Source: an uncultured Peptostreptococcaceae bacterium
GTDB taxonomy: Bacteria; Bacillota; Clostridia; Peptostreptococcales; Anaerovoracaceae
Length of the DNA stretch: 64,000 bases
Direction: 5' to 3'
NCBI GenBank assembly: GCA_910588185.1
Contig: CAJUQR010000001.1
Coordinates: 263,602 to 327,601 of the forward strand
Within the stretch, counting starts at the first letter, position 1. Every line of letters starts with the position of its first letter. Shown here in pieces: positions 24,139 through 32,932 of this stretch. Below the pieces are notes generated by a model, which was not told the DNA's origin, did no database searches, and saw only the letters and a program-made list of their open reading frames with translations. Made by a program: the position numbers and the translations under genes.

Positions 24139-24708
24139 ATGATAAAAGATGATAGAGAAAGATGTTCATGGGCAACTACGGATTTATATAAGGAATATCA
24201 TGACAAGGAATGGGGAAACCCGGTTCATGATGATGGGAAATTATTTGAGATGCTGATTCTTGAAGGCATGCAAGCCGGGCTGTCGTGGCTGACGATATTA
24301 AATAAAAGAATGGCTTTTAGAGAAGCCTTTGACCAGTTTGATTACCAAAAAATCGCACTTTACGATGAGGCCAAAATTGATGAGCTGATGCAAAATGCCA
24401 AAATCATTCGCAACAGGCTAAAAATCAAGTCAGCAATCGTAAATGCACAGCAATTCATCAAAATACAAAAAGAATATGGAAGTTTTGATGCGTTTATTTG
24501 GTCTTATGTCGATAATAAACCTATCCATAATCATTTCAAATCGGAGGCTGAAATTCCTGCAACAACACCGCTTTCGGACAAAATCAGTAAAGATTTGAAA
24601 AAGCGTGGTTTTAAATTTGTAGGCAGTACGATTGTATATGCTTATATGCAAGCCATCGGCATTGTAAATGACCATGTAAAAAAATGTTATCTATATGCAT
24701 CCGAATAA
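24139..24708 (+). CDS. tag: DNA-3-methyladenine glycosylase I (moron)
   Basis: 189 residues; ATG 24139 after GGAGGCTTTC. Matches Tag throughout: RCSWATTDLYKEYHDKEWGNPVHDD with the zinc-binding Cys/His residues, EGMQAGLSWLTIL, the helix-hairpin-helix-like KIIRNRLKIKSAIVNA, and the C-terminal AIGIVNDHVKKC. It removes 3-methyladenine from alkylated DNA. The gene is clearly more AT-rich than its phage neighbours, has its own promoter and a hairpin after it, and separates dit from tal: all signs of a recently acquired cargo gene. Confidence 0.95.
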   Translation: MIKDDRERCSWATTDLYKEYHDKEWGNPVHDDGKLFEMLILEGMQAGLSWLTILNKRMAFREAFDQFDYQKIALYDEAKIDELMQNAKIIRNRLKIKSAIVNAQQFIKIQKEYGSFDAFIWSYVDNKPIHNHFKSEAEIPATTPLSDKISKDLKKRGFKFVGSTIVYAYMQAIGIVNDHVKKCYLYASE

Positions 24709-24757
24709 TGAAATGCCAACTTCCAATTTATAGAACTGAAAACAGAACAACTATTAC

Positions 24758-24807
24758 CAGCATCGGTTAGAAATAGCCGGTGCTGTTTTTATGTCCTGAA
24801 GGAGGTG
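24758..24807 (+). terminator. Terminator after tag; leader copy 3 (hairpin, T-tract, ATG, Shine-Dalgarno)
   Basis: CAGCATCGG (24758-24766) pairs with CCGGTGCTG (24777-24785) with one G-U, then TTTTT. ATG-TCC-TGA-AGG-AGG-TGA follows; the ATG is in phase with the Shine-Dalgarno triplets as in copies 1 and 2, but a stop comes after two codons. It probably ends tag mRNA and at the same time serves as leader of the Tal gene. Confidence 0.65.
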
Positions 24808-26631
24808 ATCACAACGATTCCAATCCTATACCCGCCGAACGCCGCCGACTTTTCCACCTTTGGTATCGGCACTCTGACGGACACCATATCCTGCGAGATT
24901 ACGGAAGAGAGAAACGGTCTGTTCGAGTGCCTTTTGAAATATCCCATCACGGGTCAGCACTACGGCAGGATTGCAAAAGAGTGCATCATCAAGGCAAAGA
25001 CCAACGACACTGCCGTAGCCCAGGCGTTCCGTATCTATCGCATCACAAAGCCCCTAAACGGTATTGTGAGCATTTACGGTCAGCATATCAGTTACGACCT
25101 TGCCAATGTTCCTGTAATGCCCTTTACCACAGAGAGCCGCTCTCCGCAGTTGATTCTCTCCCAGCTTCTTGCCGGGGACAGCCGCTTTACAGGCTGGACG
25201 GATTATTCCGAAGCAAAGCCGTTTTCGGTCACACAGCCGAAAAGTGTGCGCGCCTGTCTCGGCGGCTCGGAAGGCTCTATGCTCTCAAAATGGCACGGCG
25301 AGTTTGAATGGGACAATTTCACGGTCAAGTTCCATACCCACCGTGGGCAGAAAACCGGCGTGGTCATCGAATACGGCAAGAACCTAACCGCTTTGGAGCA
25401 GGACGAGGACAACAGCGGCGTATATACACGGCTTCTGCCGTATGCCGTATTCACAGCGGATGGTGCGGAAAGTGAAACCGTGGTCACCCTGACGGAAGAA
25501 ACGCTCCCCATCGTGTCTGCGGAAATGGTGCGGGAGAAAACGCTGATTATGGATTTCACCGACCGCTTTGACAGCGGTACGGCGATTACGGAAGAAATGC
25601 TCCGAGCCTCGGCAAACGACTATATCCGTGATAATCCGCTGGGCGCAGCGATTCCAACGGTCAAGGTGTCCTTTGAACCGCTTTGGAAACAGCCGGAATA
25701 TGCGGCGCTTCTGGAACGGGTGAACCTCTGCGACACCGTCACCATCCGCCACTCGGCGCTTGGAGTCAGTGTGTCTGCTATGGTGGTTCAAACGGTCTAT
25801 GACTGTCTTGCCGAGCGGTACTTGGGTCTTACCCTGGGCAGTGAAAAGTCCAGCATGATTACCACCATCTCCGAGGTGCAGTCCTCTGTAAACAAGGTGC
25901 AGACCACGGTGGGACGCTTTCCAAAGCTCCTGCAAACAGCAATCGGAAATGCAACCTCACTCATCACAGGACAGAGCGGCGGTTATGTGGTGCTGCACGG
26001 TGATGAAAACGGTCAGCCCTACGAGTTGCTGATACTGGATGCACCTTCCATTGAGGAAGCGGTCAATGTGTGGCGCTGGAATGTGGGCGGTCTTGGCTTT
26101 TCTCATAACGGCTACAACGGTCCTTTTGAGACGGCAATCACCGCTGACGGGCAGATCGTGGCGGACTTCATCACCTCCGGCTCCCTGGTGGCAAACATCA
26201 TCAAGGCGGGCGTTATTCAGTCGCAGGACGGCTCGTCCTATTGGGATTTGGAAACGGGTGAAGTCGTACTCAGGGCTTATGCTACCAGCAAAGAGGTCAC
26301 CAAGGTCAGCGACCGTGTCACCGAGATTGAAGAACAGAAAATGTACCGCCTGGTGATTACCTCATCCAACGGGAACATCTTCAAGAACGGCAATATTGCC
26401 ACGACCCTTTCCGCACAGGTCTATTCCTGGGATGAGAATATCACCTATAGCCTTGACCCGAACCAGTTTGTCTGGACTCGTGTTTCCGAAGATGCAGATT
26501 CCGACAAGCTGTGGAACGCCGCTCACTACGGCGGCGCAAAGCAAATCGTGATTACTGCCGACGATGTAAAGGTCAGGGCCACCTTTTTCTGTGACCTTAT
26601 CGACACTACAACCAGGCAGAGTTTACTTTAG
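24805..26631 (+). CDS. Tail-associated protein/endopeptidase (Tal, phage minor structural protein)
   Basis: About 605-608 residues. The family N-terminus (usually MIPILY) is present as IPILYPPNAADFSTFGIGTLTDTISCEITEERNGLFE, the base-hub domain. The expected start codon at 24814 is ACG, not ATG; the only standard start nearby is GTG 24805, which lies inside the Shine-Dalgarno GGAGGTGA (24801-24808). I list that frame start but consider ACG 24814 equally possible. After residue about 350 it has a coiled coil and a C-terminal Ig-like unit with GNIFKNGNIATTL. No clear peptidase motif was identified. Confidence 0.85.
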   Translation: MITTIPILYPPNAADFSTFGIGTLTDTISCEITEERNGLFECLLKYPITGQHYGRIAKECIIKAKTNDTAVAQAFRIYRITKPLNGIVSIYGQHISYDLANVPVMPFTTESRSPQLILSQLLAGDSRFTGWTDYSEAKPFSVTQPKSVRACLGGSEGSMLSKWHGEFEWDNFTVKFHTHRGQKTGVVIEYGKNLTALEQDEDNSGVYTRLLPYAVFTADGAESETVVTLTEETLPIVSAEMVREKTLIMDFTDRFDSGTAITEEMLRASANDYIRDNPLGAAIPTVKVSFEPLWKQPEYAALLERVNLCDTVTIRHSALGVSVSAMVVQTVYDCLAERYLGLTLGSEKSSMITTISEVQSSVNKVQTTVGRFPKLLQTAIGNATSLITGQSGGYVVLHGDENGQPYELLILDAPSIEEAVNVWRWNVGGLGFSHNGYNGPFETAITADGQIVADFITSGSLVANIIKAGVIQSQDGSSYWDLETGEVVLRAYATSKEVTKVSDRVTEIEEQKMYRLVITSSNGNIFKNGNIATTLSAQVYSWDENITYSLDPNQFVWTRVSEDADSDKLWNAAHYGGAKQIVITADDVKVRATFFCDLIDTTTRQSLL

Positions 26632-26643
26632 GAGGAATTTTAT

Positions 26644-27792
26644 ATGGCAAACGAACCAACAACTACAGACACCGCTCAACCCGAAACTAACACAAATCAA
26701 GGAGGAACTCATATGAGCAAAGCACAAGGTCAATTTACCATTATTGACTACAACGACGCCCTGACCCTGACCGGGTACATCGGCTCCAACCTGGCAAAGA
26801 CCCAGATGTTCAACCCCGACAACAACACCTATACGCCAAGCTGGGCGTCCACCAATCTGGTGCTGACACCCAGCCTTTATGTTATCGGCACCACCGCTGA
26901 CAAAATCACCTCCACCGAGGTTACATCGGTAAAGTGGTATGTGGGCAGTTCCACTACGGCGCTGACCACCTCCGGCAGTTATGCGCTCAGCGGTGCAAAG
27001 AGCCACATCCTCACCGTCAAGGGCAATGTGATGGCGGGTCTGCCTGGCATCGACTACCGTTGTGTCATCACCTACAAAGACCCGTCCACAGGACTTTCCA
27101 TTACCCATCCGCTGACGATCAGTTTTTCAAGAGTAGTCAACGGCGGCGGTATCGTGGATCTGCTTGTTACCACGCCAAGCGGAAATGTATTCAAGAATAC
27201 CGAAGTGGCGACCCTCACTGCCAAGGCGGAGCTTTGGAGAGGCTCGACCGTGGATACCACCAATGTCACCTACAAGTGGGCGATGATGGACCCATCTGTG
27301 ACGGCGTCCTCTTCCGCAGGTTATGATGCAGACTTCGGTGTTGGCTGGAAGAAGCTGACCGACACGGCAGGCAAGTATACTGGAACGGCAACCGCCACAT
27401 TAGTTATGTATGCGGCGTCTGTAGACAGCTATGCGGTAGTCAAGTGCATGGCTAAGGATACCGATTCCACTTCCAACACTTACAACTCCAAATTCTTTGA
27501 TGTCGCCACCTTCATCGACAACTCCGACCCCATTCAGGTCATCGTCACCTCCACGGGCGGCGATGTGTTCAAAAACGGGCAAGGCTCCACCACACTGACG
27601 GCAGTCTGCTATCAGGCGGGAGCGGAAATCGATGCCGCCGGGCAAGGCACTTATACCTGGACGAAGTATAACAAAGACGGCGCGATTGACACCGCCTGGG
27701 GAACGAACGGCTCGAAAACGGGCAAGACGCTGGCAGTCGGCACGGCGGATGTGGATACTAAGGCGACCTTTATGGTAGTCGTATCGCTTTAA
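26644..27792 (+). CDS. Baseplate/tail protein with two Ig-like repeats
   Basis: 382 residues from ATG 26644 with GGAGGAATT upstream. A second ATG (26713) has its own GGAGGAACTC, which would give a 359-residue form starting MSKAQGQFTIIDYND; that start resembles the beginning of the next protein (IASAQFTIISICD), so 26713 could be the ancestral start. Two Ig-like units start with SGNVFKNTEVATLTA and GGDVFKNGQGSTTLTA, matching one at the end of the Tal protein. Thr/Ser/Gly-rich and adhesive in character; probably a baseplate wing or carbohydrate-binding part. Confidence 0.8.
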   Translation: MANEPTTTDTAQPETNTNQGGTHMSKAQGQFTIIDYNDALTLTGYIGSNLAKTQMFNPDNNTYTPSWASTNLVLTPSLYVIGTTADKITSTEVTSVKWYVGSSTTALTTSGSYALSGAKSHILTVKGNVMAGLPGIDYRCVITYKDPSTGLSITHPLTISFSRVVNGGGIVDLLVTTPSGNVFKNTEVATLTAKAELWRGSTVDTTNVTYKWAMMDPSVTASSSAGYDADFGVGWKKLTDTAGKYTGTATATLVMYAASVDSYAVVKCMAKDTDSTSNTYNSKFFDVATFIDNSDPIQVIVTSTGGDVFKNGQGSTTLTAVCYQAGAEIDAAGQGTYTWTKYNKDGAIDTAWGTNGSKTGKTLAVGTADVDTKATFMVVVSL

Positions 27793-27804
27793 GGAGGTGA
27801 CGGG

Positions 27805-28887
27805 ATGATTGCATCGGCTCAATTTACCATTATCAGCATCTGCGATGTGGTCACCTCGGATACGCCGCCGGATAACCCCTACGAGGGTCAGCTTTGGGTG
27901 GATACCACGGTAACGCCGCCGGAGACAAAGGTGTGGAACGGTTCAGCCTGGGTGCTGCAAAACGGCATGGAAACCATCCGTACTGAGATCGCCACGCTGA
28001 AAACCAAAGACGCTGAATTTCAGCAGTCGGTGGATGGGCTGAACAGCTATGTGTCCACCCTGACCGAAACAGTGGAAACGGTGTCAGGAGAGCAAGGAAC
28101 AGTCTCGGAGCGTGTGCTGAATGCCGAGAACCGAATATCTCAGCTTCAGCACACTATTGACGGCTTATCCGTTACGGTCGAAGAGCAGTATATCGGCGGC
28201 ATCAACTATGTGCAGAACTCCGCAGGGCTCAACGGCATCACGGACGACTGGTCTTACAGCGGGACGCTCTCCGTGGACAGTTCCACCGATACGCAGAACA
28301 ACACCATCTCCGATTCCTGCTTTCTTCTTGGTGCGTACACTTCGCTTTCCCAATACATCCGGGGCGTTGTGCCGGGGACTTACACCGTTTCCATCCGGGC
28401 AAAGAAAACCTCGACCATGTCCGCCTACTTCTATGTGACCTACAACGGAAACAAAACGAAATACCTGTTCAGCAAATCAACGGCTTTTGACTGGACGGAC
28501 TATTCCGTTACCATTCCTGACATCACGGACCCGACGCTCCGTATTTACTGTTACAGCCGTGACGCCTTGATGTATGTTTCCGACATTATGGTGACAGAGG
28601 GAGCGATTCCGAGAAAGTGGACGCCTGCCCCCAATGAGATATATACCTCGGAAGTGAAAATCGACAAGCGGGGCATTGAGGTTTCCAACAACGCCTCCTC
28701 CCAGCGGACGGTGATTACCAACACGGAGTTTGCCGGCTACTACAACGACGAGGTCATTTTTACCCTGAACAAGGACGAAACTCAAACCAAAAAGACCACC
28801 GTGGACGGTGAGCTGACCGTGGGCAAAACCAAATTTGTCCCTATGCCCACCGCCTCCGAGGGTCTTAATATTGTCATTCTCGATTAA
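27805..28887 (+). CDS. Tail fibre/baseplate protein with coiled coil and beta-sandwich
   Basis: 360 residues from ATG 27805 (AAGGAGGTGA upstream). It starts with an SxAQFTIIS strand like the previous gene, then PYEGQLWVDTTVTPPETKVWNGSAWV, a short module common in phage fibres, then a coiled coil (residues about 60-130). A jelly-roll-like region (INYVQNSAGLNG...GTYTVSIRAKKTS...MVTEGAIPRKWTPAPNE) looks like a carbohydrate-binding fold. It likely forms trimers in the receptor-binding apparatus. Confidence 0.8.
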   Translation: MIASAQFTIISICDVVTSDTPPDNPYEGQLWVDTTVTPPETKVWNGSAWVLQNGMETIRTEIATLKTKDAEFQQSVDGLNSYVSTLTETVETVSGEQGTVSERVLNAENRISQLQHTIDGLSVTVEEQYIGGINYVQNSAGLNGITDDWSYSGTLSVDSSTDTQNNTISDSCFLLGAYTSLSQYIRGVVPGTYTVSIRAKKTSTMSAYFYVTYNGNKTKYLFSKSTAFDWTDYSVTIPDITDPTLRIYCYSRDALMYVSDIMVTEGAIPRKWTPAPNEIYTSEVKIDKRGIEVSNNASSQRTVITNTEFAGYYNDEVIFTLNKDETQTKKTTVDGELTVGKTKFVPMPTASEGLNIVILD

Positions 28888-28901
28888 GAAGGGAGGATTT
28901 T

Positions 28902-30983
28902 ATGGCGACATGGCAAAGCGCCTCCTATGAGGGGCGCTATCTGCAATTGACGATTACCGAAACGGTCAATGTAGCGGCGAACACTTCCACGCTGAACTGG
29001 ACGCTGACATCCACAGGCGGCTCCGCCAACTACTATACGGTGGACGCCACCACAGTTACCATCAACGGCACCCAGGTCTATTACAAAGCAAGAACTGCTT
29101 GGGACGCAAAAGTGTTCCCAGCAGCGAAAGGCTCTACAAGCGGCAGTATCACGGTAGCGCATAATGCGGATGGTAAAAAGAGCATTACCGTGGGATTTTC
29201 CACCCGTGTCTATATTTACGGTCCGCAGGAGTACGGCGGCAGTATGACGCTGACTGCAATCGACCGAACCGCACCGACTGTTACCTTCAGCACAAGCGCA
29301 GTTACGGCTTACGGATTCAAAATCTCTGCTTCTTCCTCCGCCACAGCGGACATCTGGCAGTACAGCACGAATAACGGCTCAAGCTGGACGCAGTTTTCCA
29401 CCACGGCAGGTACGAGCGCATCCGTAACGCTTTCTTCGCTCTCTCCAAATACCAGCTATACGGTAAAGGTGCGGGCAAGGAAGAAGTCCAACCAGGTTTA
29501 CGGTACTTCCGGCAGTGCGACTGTGAAAACCCTGGGCGGTGCAGTGGTCAACAGCGTCAGCACGGTTACGGCAGACAACGCCACGGTGAGCATTATCATC
29601 AACACCACGGTGTATGAAGCGTCCTATTCTTACACGCTGGCGATCAAAAACGGAAGCACCACCTATCTCACCATCTCCGGGCTGTCCTGGTCAAAAGGCA
29701 CGGCGAACCGCACGGTCACGCTGACGGCGGCGCAAAGGACAACGCTTCTTAATGCCATGGCTTCCATCAAGTCATTTACGGGGACTTTTGCGGTCACTAC
29801 CTACAGCGGCTCCACGCAGATCGGCAGTACATCTTCAAAGACTGCCACTGTGCAGACCACTTCGGCAAATTCAGCGCCGACTCTTTCCGGCTTTACCTAT
29901 GAGGACAGCTACAGCACGACGACGAACATCACTGGTAATAACCAGTTGTTCATTCAGAGCCACTCTACGCTGAAGGTCACGCCGGAAACCGCCACTGCTA
30001 AGAACGGAGCTTCCATCTCCAACTACACAGCTTCGTGCAACGGAGTTTCTGTTTCCAATACCAGCGGTTCTGCTATCACAGTGGGCAAGATTGCGAAATC
30101 CGGCAGTATTACGGTTACGCTGACAGTTACCGATTCCAGAGGCTATACGGCAAGCATATCGAAAACCATCACGGTGATCGCCTACGCAAAGCCCAAGCTG
30201 TCTTCGGTCACGCTGCGCCGTACCAATGAGATCGAGCCGGAGATGCAGTTAAAGTTTAACGGCTCTATTTCCGCCATTTCCGTGGACGGAACACAGAAAA
30301 ACAGCGTGCAGTATGTGCGCTACCGCTACAAAAAGACAAGCGAGACTTCCTACAGCGGTTACTACAGCATTCTGTCCTCGACCACCCGAAGCGGCACATC
30401 CTTCAGCTTTTCCAATCTGGAACTGCTGAATTTGGATGCAGGCTCGTCCTATGACTTTCATCTGCAGATACAGGACAGGCTGTTTTCGCTGAGTTCTCTG
30501 GATGTGTATTTTGTGGTGCCGCAGGGTACGCCGCTTGTGGCTCTGAGAAAGCAGAAGGTCGGCATCAACACACCGAATCCGCAGGCAACGCTGGATGTGG
30601 GCGGCAATATGCGGGTGAACGGTTCGCCCCTTGCCGACTTTGTTATCCAGCAAGGCACAAGCGGCGTATGGACATACCGCAAATGGAAAAGCGGGATTGC
30701 GGAGTGCTGGTGTCAGTATTCTTTCACGGCTGCCATAACGACAGCCTGGGGCGTCCTGTATGAAAGCAGCGCAGTTACTCTTCCATCATTCCCGTTTACC
30801 TTTTCGCAGATACCGCAGGTGCATATTTCCGCAGACAACAGTTCTAACGCTCTGTTTATAGAGCGTGGAAATTCGTCGGCGTGGGCGACGGTATCCAGCC
30901 CCGGTAAGATGTATGCGGTCAGACCAAAGTCAACCGCATCAACGACCTACAAGGTCGGAATATATGCAATCGGAAAAGTGTGA
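28902..30983 (+). CDS. DUF859-type tail fibre with fibronectin/Ig-like repeats
   Basis: 693 residues; ATG 28902 after AAGGGAGGATTT. The N-terminal WQSASYEGRYLQLTITETVNV matches DUF859 siphophage proteins. Then repeated beta-sandwich segments, one clearly fibronectin III-like (SLSPNTSYTVKVRARKKSNQ), Ser/Thr/Gly-rich. The last 150 residues (NTPNPQATLDVGGNMRVNG, then GTSGVWTYRKWKSGIAECWCQYSF) resemble the tip of many host-recognition fibres. It is the best candidate for the receptor-binding protein. Followed by a terminator. Confidence 0.85.
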   Translation: MATWQSASYEGRYLQLTITETVNVAANTSTLNWTLTSTGGSANYYTVDATTVTINGTQVYYKARTAWDAKVFPAAKGSTSGSITVAHNADGKKSITVGFSTRVYIYGPQEYGGSMTLTAIDRTAPTVTFSTSAVTAYGFKISASSSATADIWQYSTNNGSSWTQFSTTAGTSASVTLSSLSPNTSYTVKVRARKKSNQVYGTSGSATVKTLGGAVVNSVSTVTADNATVSIIINTTVYEASYSYTLAIKNGSTTYLTISGLSWSKGTANRTVTLTAAQRTTLLNAMASIKSFTGTFAVTTYSGSTQIGSTSSKTATVQTTSANSAPTLSGFTYEDSYSTTTNITGNNQLFIQSHSTLKVTPETATAKNGASISNYTASCNGVSVSNTSGSAITVGKIAKSGSITVTLTVTDSRGYTASISKTITVIAYAKPKLSSVTLRRTNEIEPEMQLKFNGSISAISVDGTQKNSVQYVRYRYKKTSETSYSGYYSILSSTTRSGTSFSFSNLELLNLDAGSSYDFHLQIQDRLFSLSSLDVYFVVPQGTPLVALRKQKVGINTPNPQATLDVGGNMRVNGSPLADFVIQQGTSGVWTYRKWKSGIAECWCQYSFTAAITTAWGVLYESSAVTLPSFPFTFSQIPQVHISADNSSNALFIERGNSSAWATVSSPGKMYAVRPKSTASTTYKVGIYAIGKV

Positions 30984-31005
30984 TGCCGCAGGGCGTCACT
31001 TTTTT
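30980..31005 (+). terminator. Terminator after tail genes
   Basis: Stem GTGATGCC/GGCGTCAC with loop GCAG and six Ts, overlapping the stop codon of the tail fibre gene. It separates tail and lysis genes; read-through must occur or an unseen promoter must drive holin. Confidence 0.75.
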
Positions 31006-31034
31006 AATATCAATTTTCAAGGAGGAACAACACA

Positions 31035-31448
31035 ATGAAAGAATTATGGACGACCATTCAGCTTATTTTCGCCGGACTCGGCGGATGGCTCGGATGGTTC
31101 TTGGGAGGATGCGACGGCTTGCTCTTTGCACTTGTAGCCTTTGTAGTCATTGACTACATTACCGGCATTATGTGCGCCGTGGTGGACAAGAAGCTGTCCA
31201 GCGCCGTGGGCTTTAAGGGCATCTTCAAGAAGGTGCTTATTTTTGCTCTTGTGGGCGTCGGGCATATTCTGGACACCCGCGTCATCGGCGAAGGCTCGGT
31301 GCTGCGTACCGCCGTCATTTTCTTCTATCTTTCCAACGAGGGCATCTCGCTTCTCGAAAATGCAGGTCACCTCGGTCTGCCTATCCCCAAGAAGCTGAAA
31401 TCCATTCTGGAACAGCTTCATGACCGCAGCGAAAAGGAGGAAAAGTAA
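31035..31448 (+). CDS. Holin (toxin secretion/phage lysis family)
   Basis: 137 residues from ATG 31035 (AAGGAGGAAC upstream). Two to three membrane segments: LIFAGLGGWLGWFLGGCDGLL, ALVAFVVIDYITGIMCAVV and KKVLIFALVGVGHILD, with the conserved DYITGI motif, and a charged C-terminus. This is the TcdE-like holin family of clostridial phages. It forms membrane holes at a set time and releases the endolysin, which starts right after the holin stop. Confidence 0.92.
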   Translation: MKELWTTIQLIFAGLGGWLGWFLGGCDGLLFALVAFVVIDYITGIMCAVVDKKLSSAVGFKGIFKKVLIFALVGVGHILDTRVIGEGSVLRTAVIFFYLSNEGISLLENAGHLGLPIPKKLKSILEQLHDRSEKEEK

Positions 31449-31449
31449 C

Positions 31450-32400
31450 ATGGCTTACACAAACAGTCCCATGGTGGTTTACACCAAACTCAGCCCTAAC
31501 CACTCCGGGCAGAGAACCCATTCAATCGACCGCATCACGCCGCACTGTGTGGTAGGGCAATGCTCGGTGGAAACACTGGGCAATATTTTTTACCCGACTT
31601 TCCGTCAGGCAAGCTCCAATTACGGTATCGGCACAGACGGCCGTGTGGCAATGTATGTAGAGGAAAAGAACCGCTCCTGGTGTTCCTCCTCCGCAGCCAA
31701 CGACCAAAGGGCGATCACGATTGAATGTGCGTCCGACACGAAAGAGCCTTATGCGATGAACAGTAAGGTTTACGAAACGCTTGTAAAACTTTGCGTTGAT
31801 ATTTGCAAGAGAAACGGCAAAACAAAACTGCTCTGGCTTGGGGACAAGGACAAAACGCTGAACTACAACCCCAAGCCGGATGAAATGGTGCTGACCGTCC
31901 ACCGCTGGTTTGCCAACAAATCCTGTCCGGGCAACTGGCTTTATGCAAGGCTCGGTGATCTTGCATCCAAGGTTACGGCGGCGCTGGACGGTAATACAAA
32001 GCCTGCTAAACCCGCAAAGCCGACAGCCTCTGCTGTTAAGGCGGGCGACCTTGTGAAAATCACTGGCACGAAGTATTATGGCGGACAGACGATTCCATCC
32101 TGGGTCAAGGCTAAAAACTGGTTCGTTCACAGCGTATCCGGCGACCGTGCAGTCATCAACAAAAGTGAGGACGGCAAAAACGCCATTATGTCCCCGGTGA
32201 GGGTGTCCAACCTGGCGCTCGTCAATGCTAAACCCGTCGAAACCTACCGTGTACATACCGTTGTTCACGGAGATACCCTCTGGACAATCGCTCAGAAGTA
32301 CCTCGGCAAGGGAAACCGCTACACTGAGATCGTGAAACTTAACGATCTGAAATCCAATGTGATTTACAGCGGCATGAAGCTGAAGATTCCGAATAAGTAA
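31450..32400 (+). CDS. Endolysin: N-acetylmuramoyl-L-alanine amidase with LysM
   Basis: 316 residues. ATG 31450, chosen because AAAAGGAGGAAAA lies just before it. Amidase_2 domain at residues 1-180 with zinc ligands His in ITPHCVVGQ and His/Cys in LTVHRWFANKSCPG. A Pro/Lys/Ala linker (TKPAKPAKPTASAV), an SH3-like region (VKAGDLVKITGTKYYGG...), and a C-terminal LysM (HTVVHGDTLWTIAQKYLGKGNRY...). It cleaves the amide between MurNAc and L-Ala. No signal peptide, so holin-dependent. Confidence 0.93.
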   Translation: MAYTNSPMVVYTKLSPNHSGQRTHSIDRITPHCVVGQCSVETLGNIFYPTFRQASSNYGIGTDGRVAMYVEEKNRSWCSSSAANDQRAITIECASDTKEPYAMNSKVYETLVKLCVDICKRNGKTKLLWLGDKDKTLNYNPKPDEMVLTVHRWFANKSCPGNWLYARLGDLASKVTAALDGNTKPAKPAKPTASAVKAGDLVKITGTKYYGGQTIPSWVKAKNWFVHSVSGDRAVINKSEDGKNAIMSPVRVSNLALVNAKPVETYRVHTVVHGDTLWTIAQKYLGKGNRYTEIVKLNDLKSNVIYSGMKLKIPNK

Positions 32401-32411
32401 CCAACATCAAC

Positions 32412-32453
32412 GCCCTCTGCGGATTTATTTTCCGTGGAGGGCTTTATTTTTTT
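32412..32453 (+). terminator. Strong terminator after lysis genes
   Basis: Twelve-bp stem GCCCTCTGCGGA/TCCGTGGAGGGC (two G-U pairs), seven-base loop, then a T-rich tail. It closes the late operon. Confidence 0.9.
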
Positions 32454-32527
32454 GCCTATTCTTCGTAAAACTGGGTCGTTCGTTTCCATTGCGTAGTGAG
32501 GAAACCCCTCGGATTGGAGGTCTCACT

Positions 32528-32932
32528 ATGACCGATTTACAAAAAGATCAAATCAGATTTATGCGTTTACAGGGCATCGGGTATGTAAAAATTGGTCAGG
32601 CTCTCGGCATCTCAAATAATACCGTTCGTTCCTTCTGCCGTAGAAATGGGCTTGATGGTGAATTGGGAAAGAACACCGTTCGCTGCCAGCAGTGCGGTAA
32701 ACCCATCAAGATCACCCCGAAGCAGAAGCCCCGTAAGTTCTGCTCGGACAGATGCCGCACTATCTGGTGGAACAACCATCTTGACAGCGTTGAACGAAAA
32801 GCAGTCTATCATTTCACCTGTGCAGCCTGCGGCACGGAATTCACGGCATATGGCAATCAGCATCGCAAGTATTGCAGCCACGCTTGCTACATCGCTGATC
32901 GCTTTGGAAAGGAGCGTGCCTGCCATGAATGA
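32528..32932 (+). CDS. HTH and double zinc-finger protein
   Basis: 134 residues; ATG 32528 after GGAGGTCTC. N-terminal helix-turn-helix (LQGIGYVKIGQALGISNNTVRSFCRRNGL) like sigma-70 region 4, then two treble-clef-like fingers, CQQCGKP...FCSDRCR and CAACGTEF...YCSHAC. It is often annotated sigma-70 factor in clostridial phages, but only the HTH is sigma-like. Position before the recombinases suggests a regulator or a partner of them (for example directionality); this is inference. Confidence 0.8.
   Translation: MTDLQKDQIRFMRLQGIGYVKIGQALGISNNTVRSFCRRNGLDGELGKNTVRCQQCGKPIKITPKQKPRKFCSDRCRTIWWNNHLDSVERKAVYHFTCAACGTEFTAYGNQHRKYCSHACYIADRFGKERACHE

Noticed and set aside
24430..24675. Minus-strand frame opposite tag
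   Set aside because: No ribosome site, and the plus-strand gene is a full match to Tag glycosylases.
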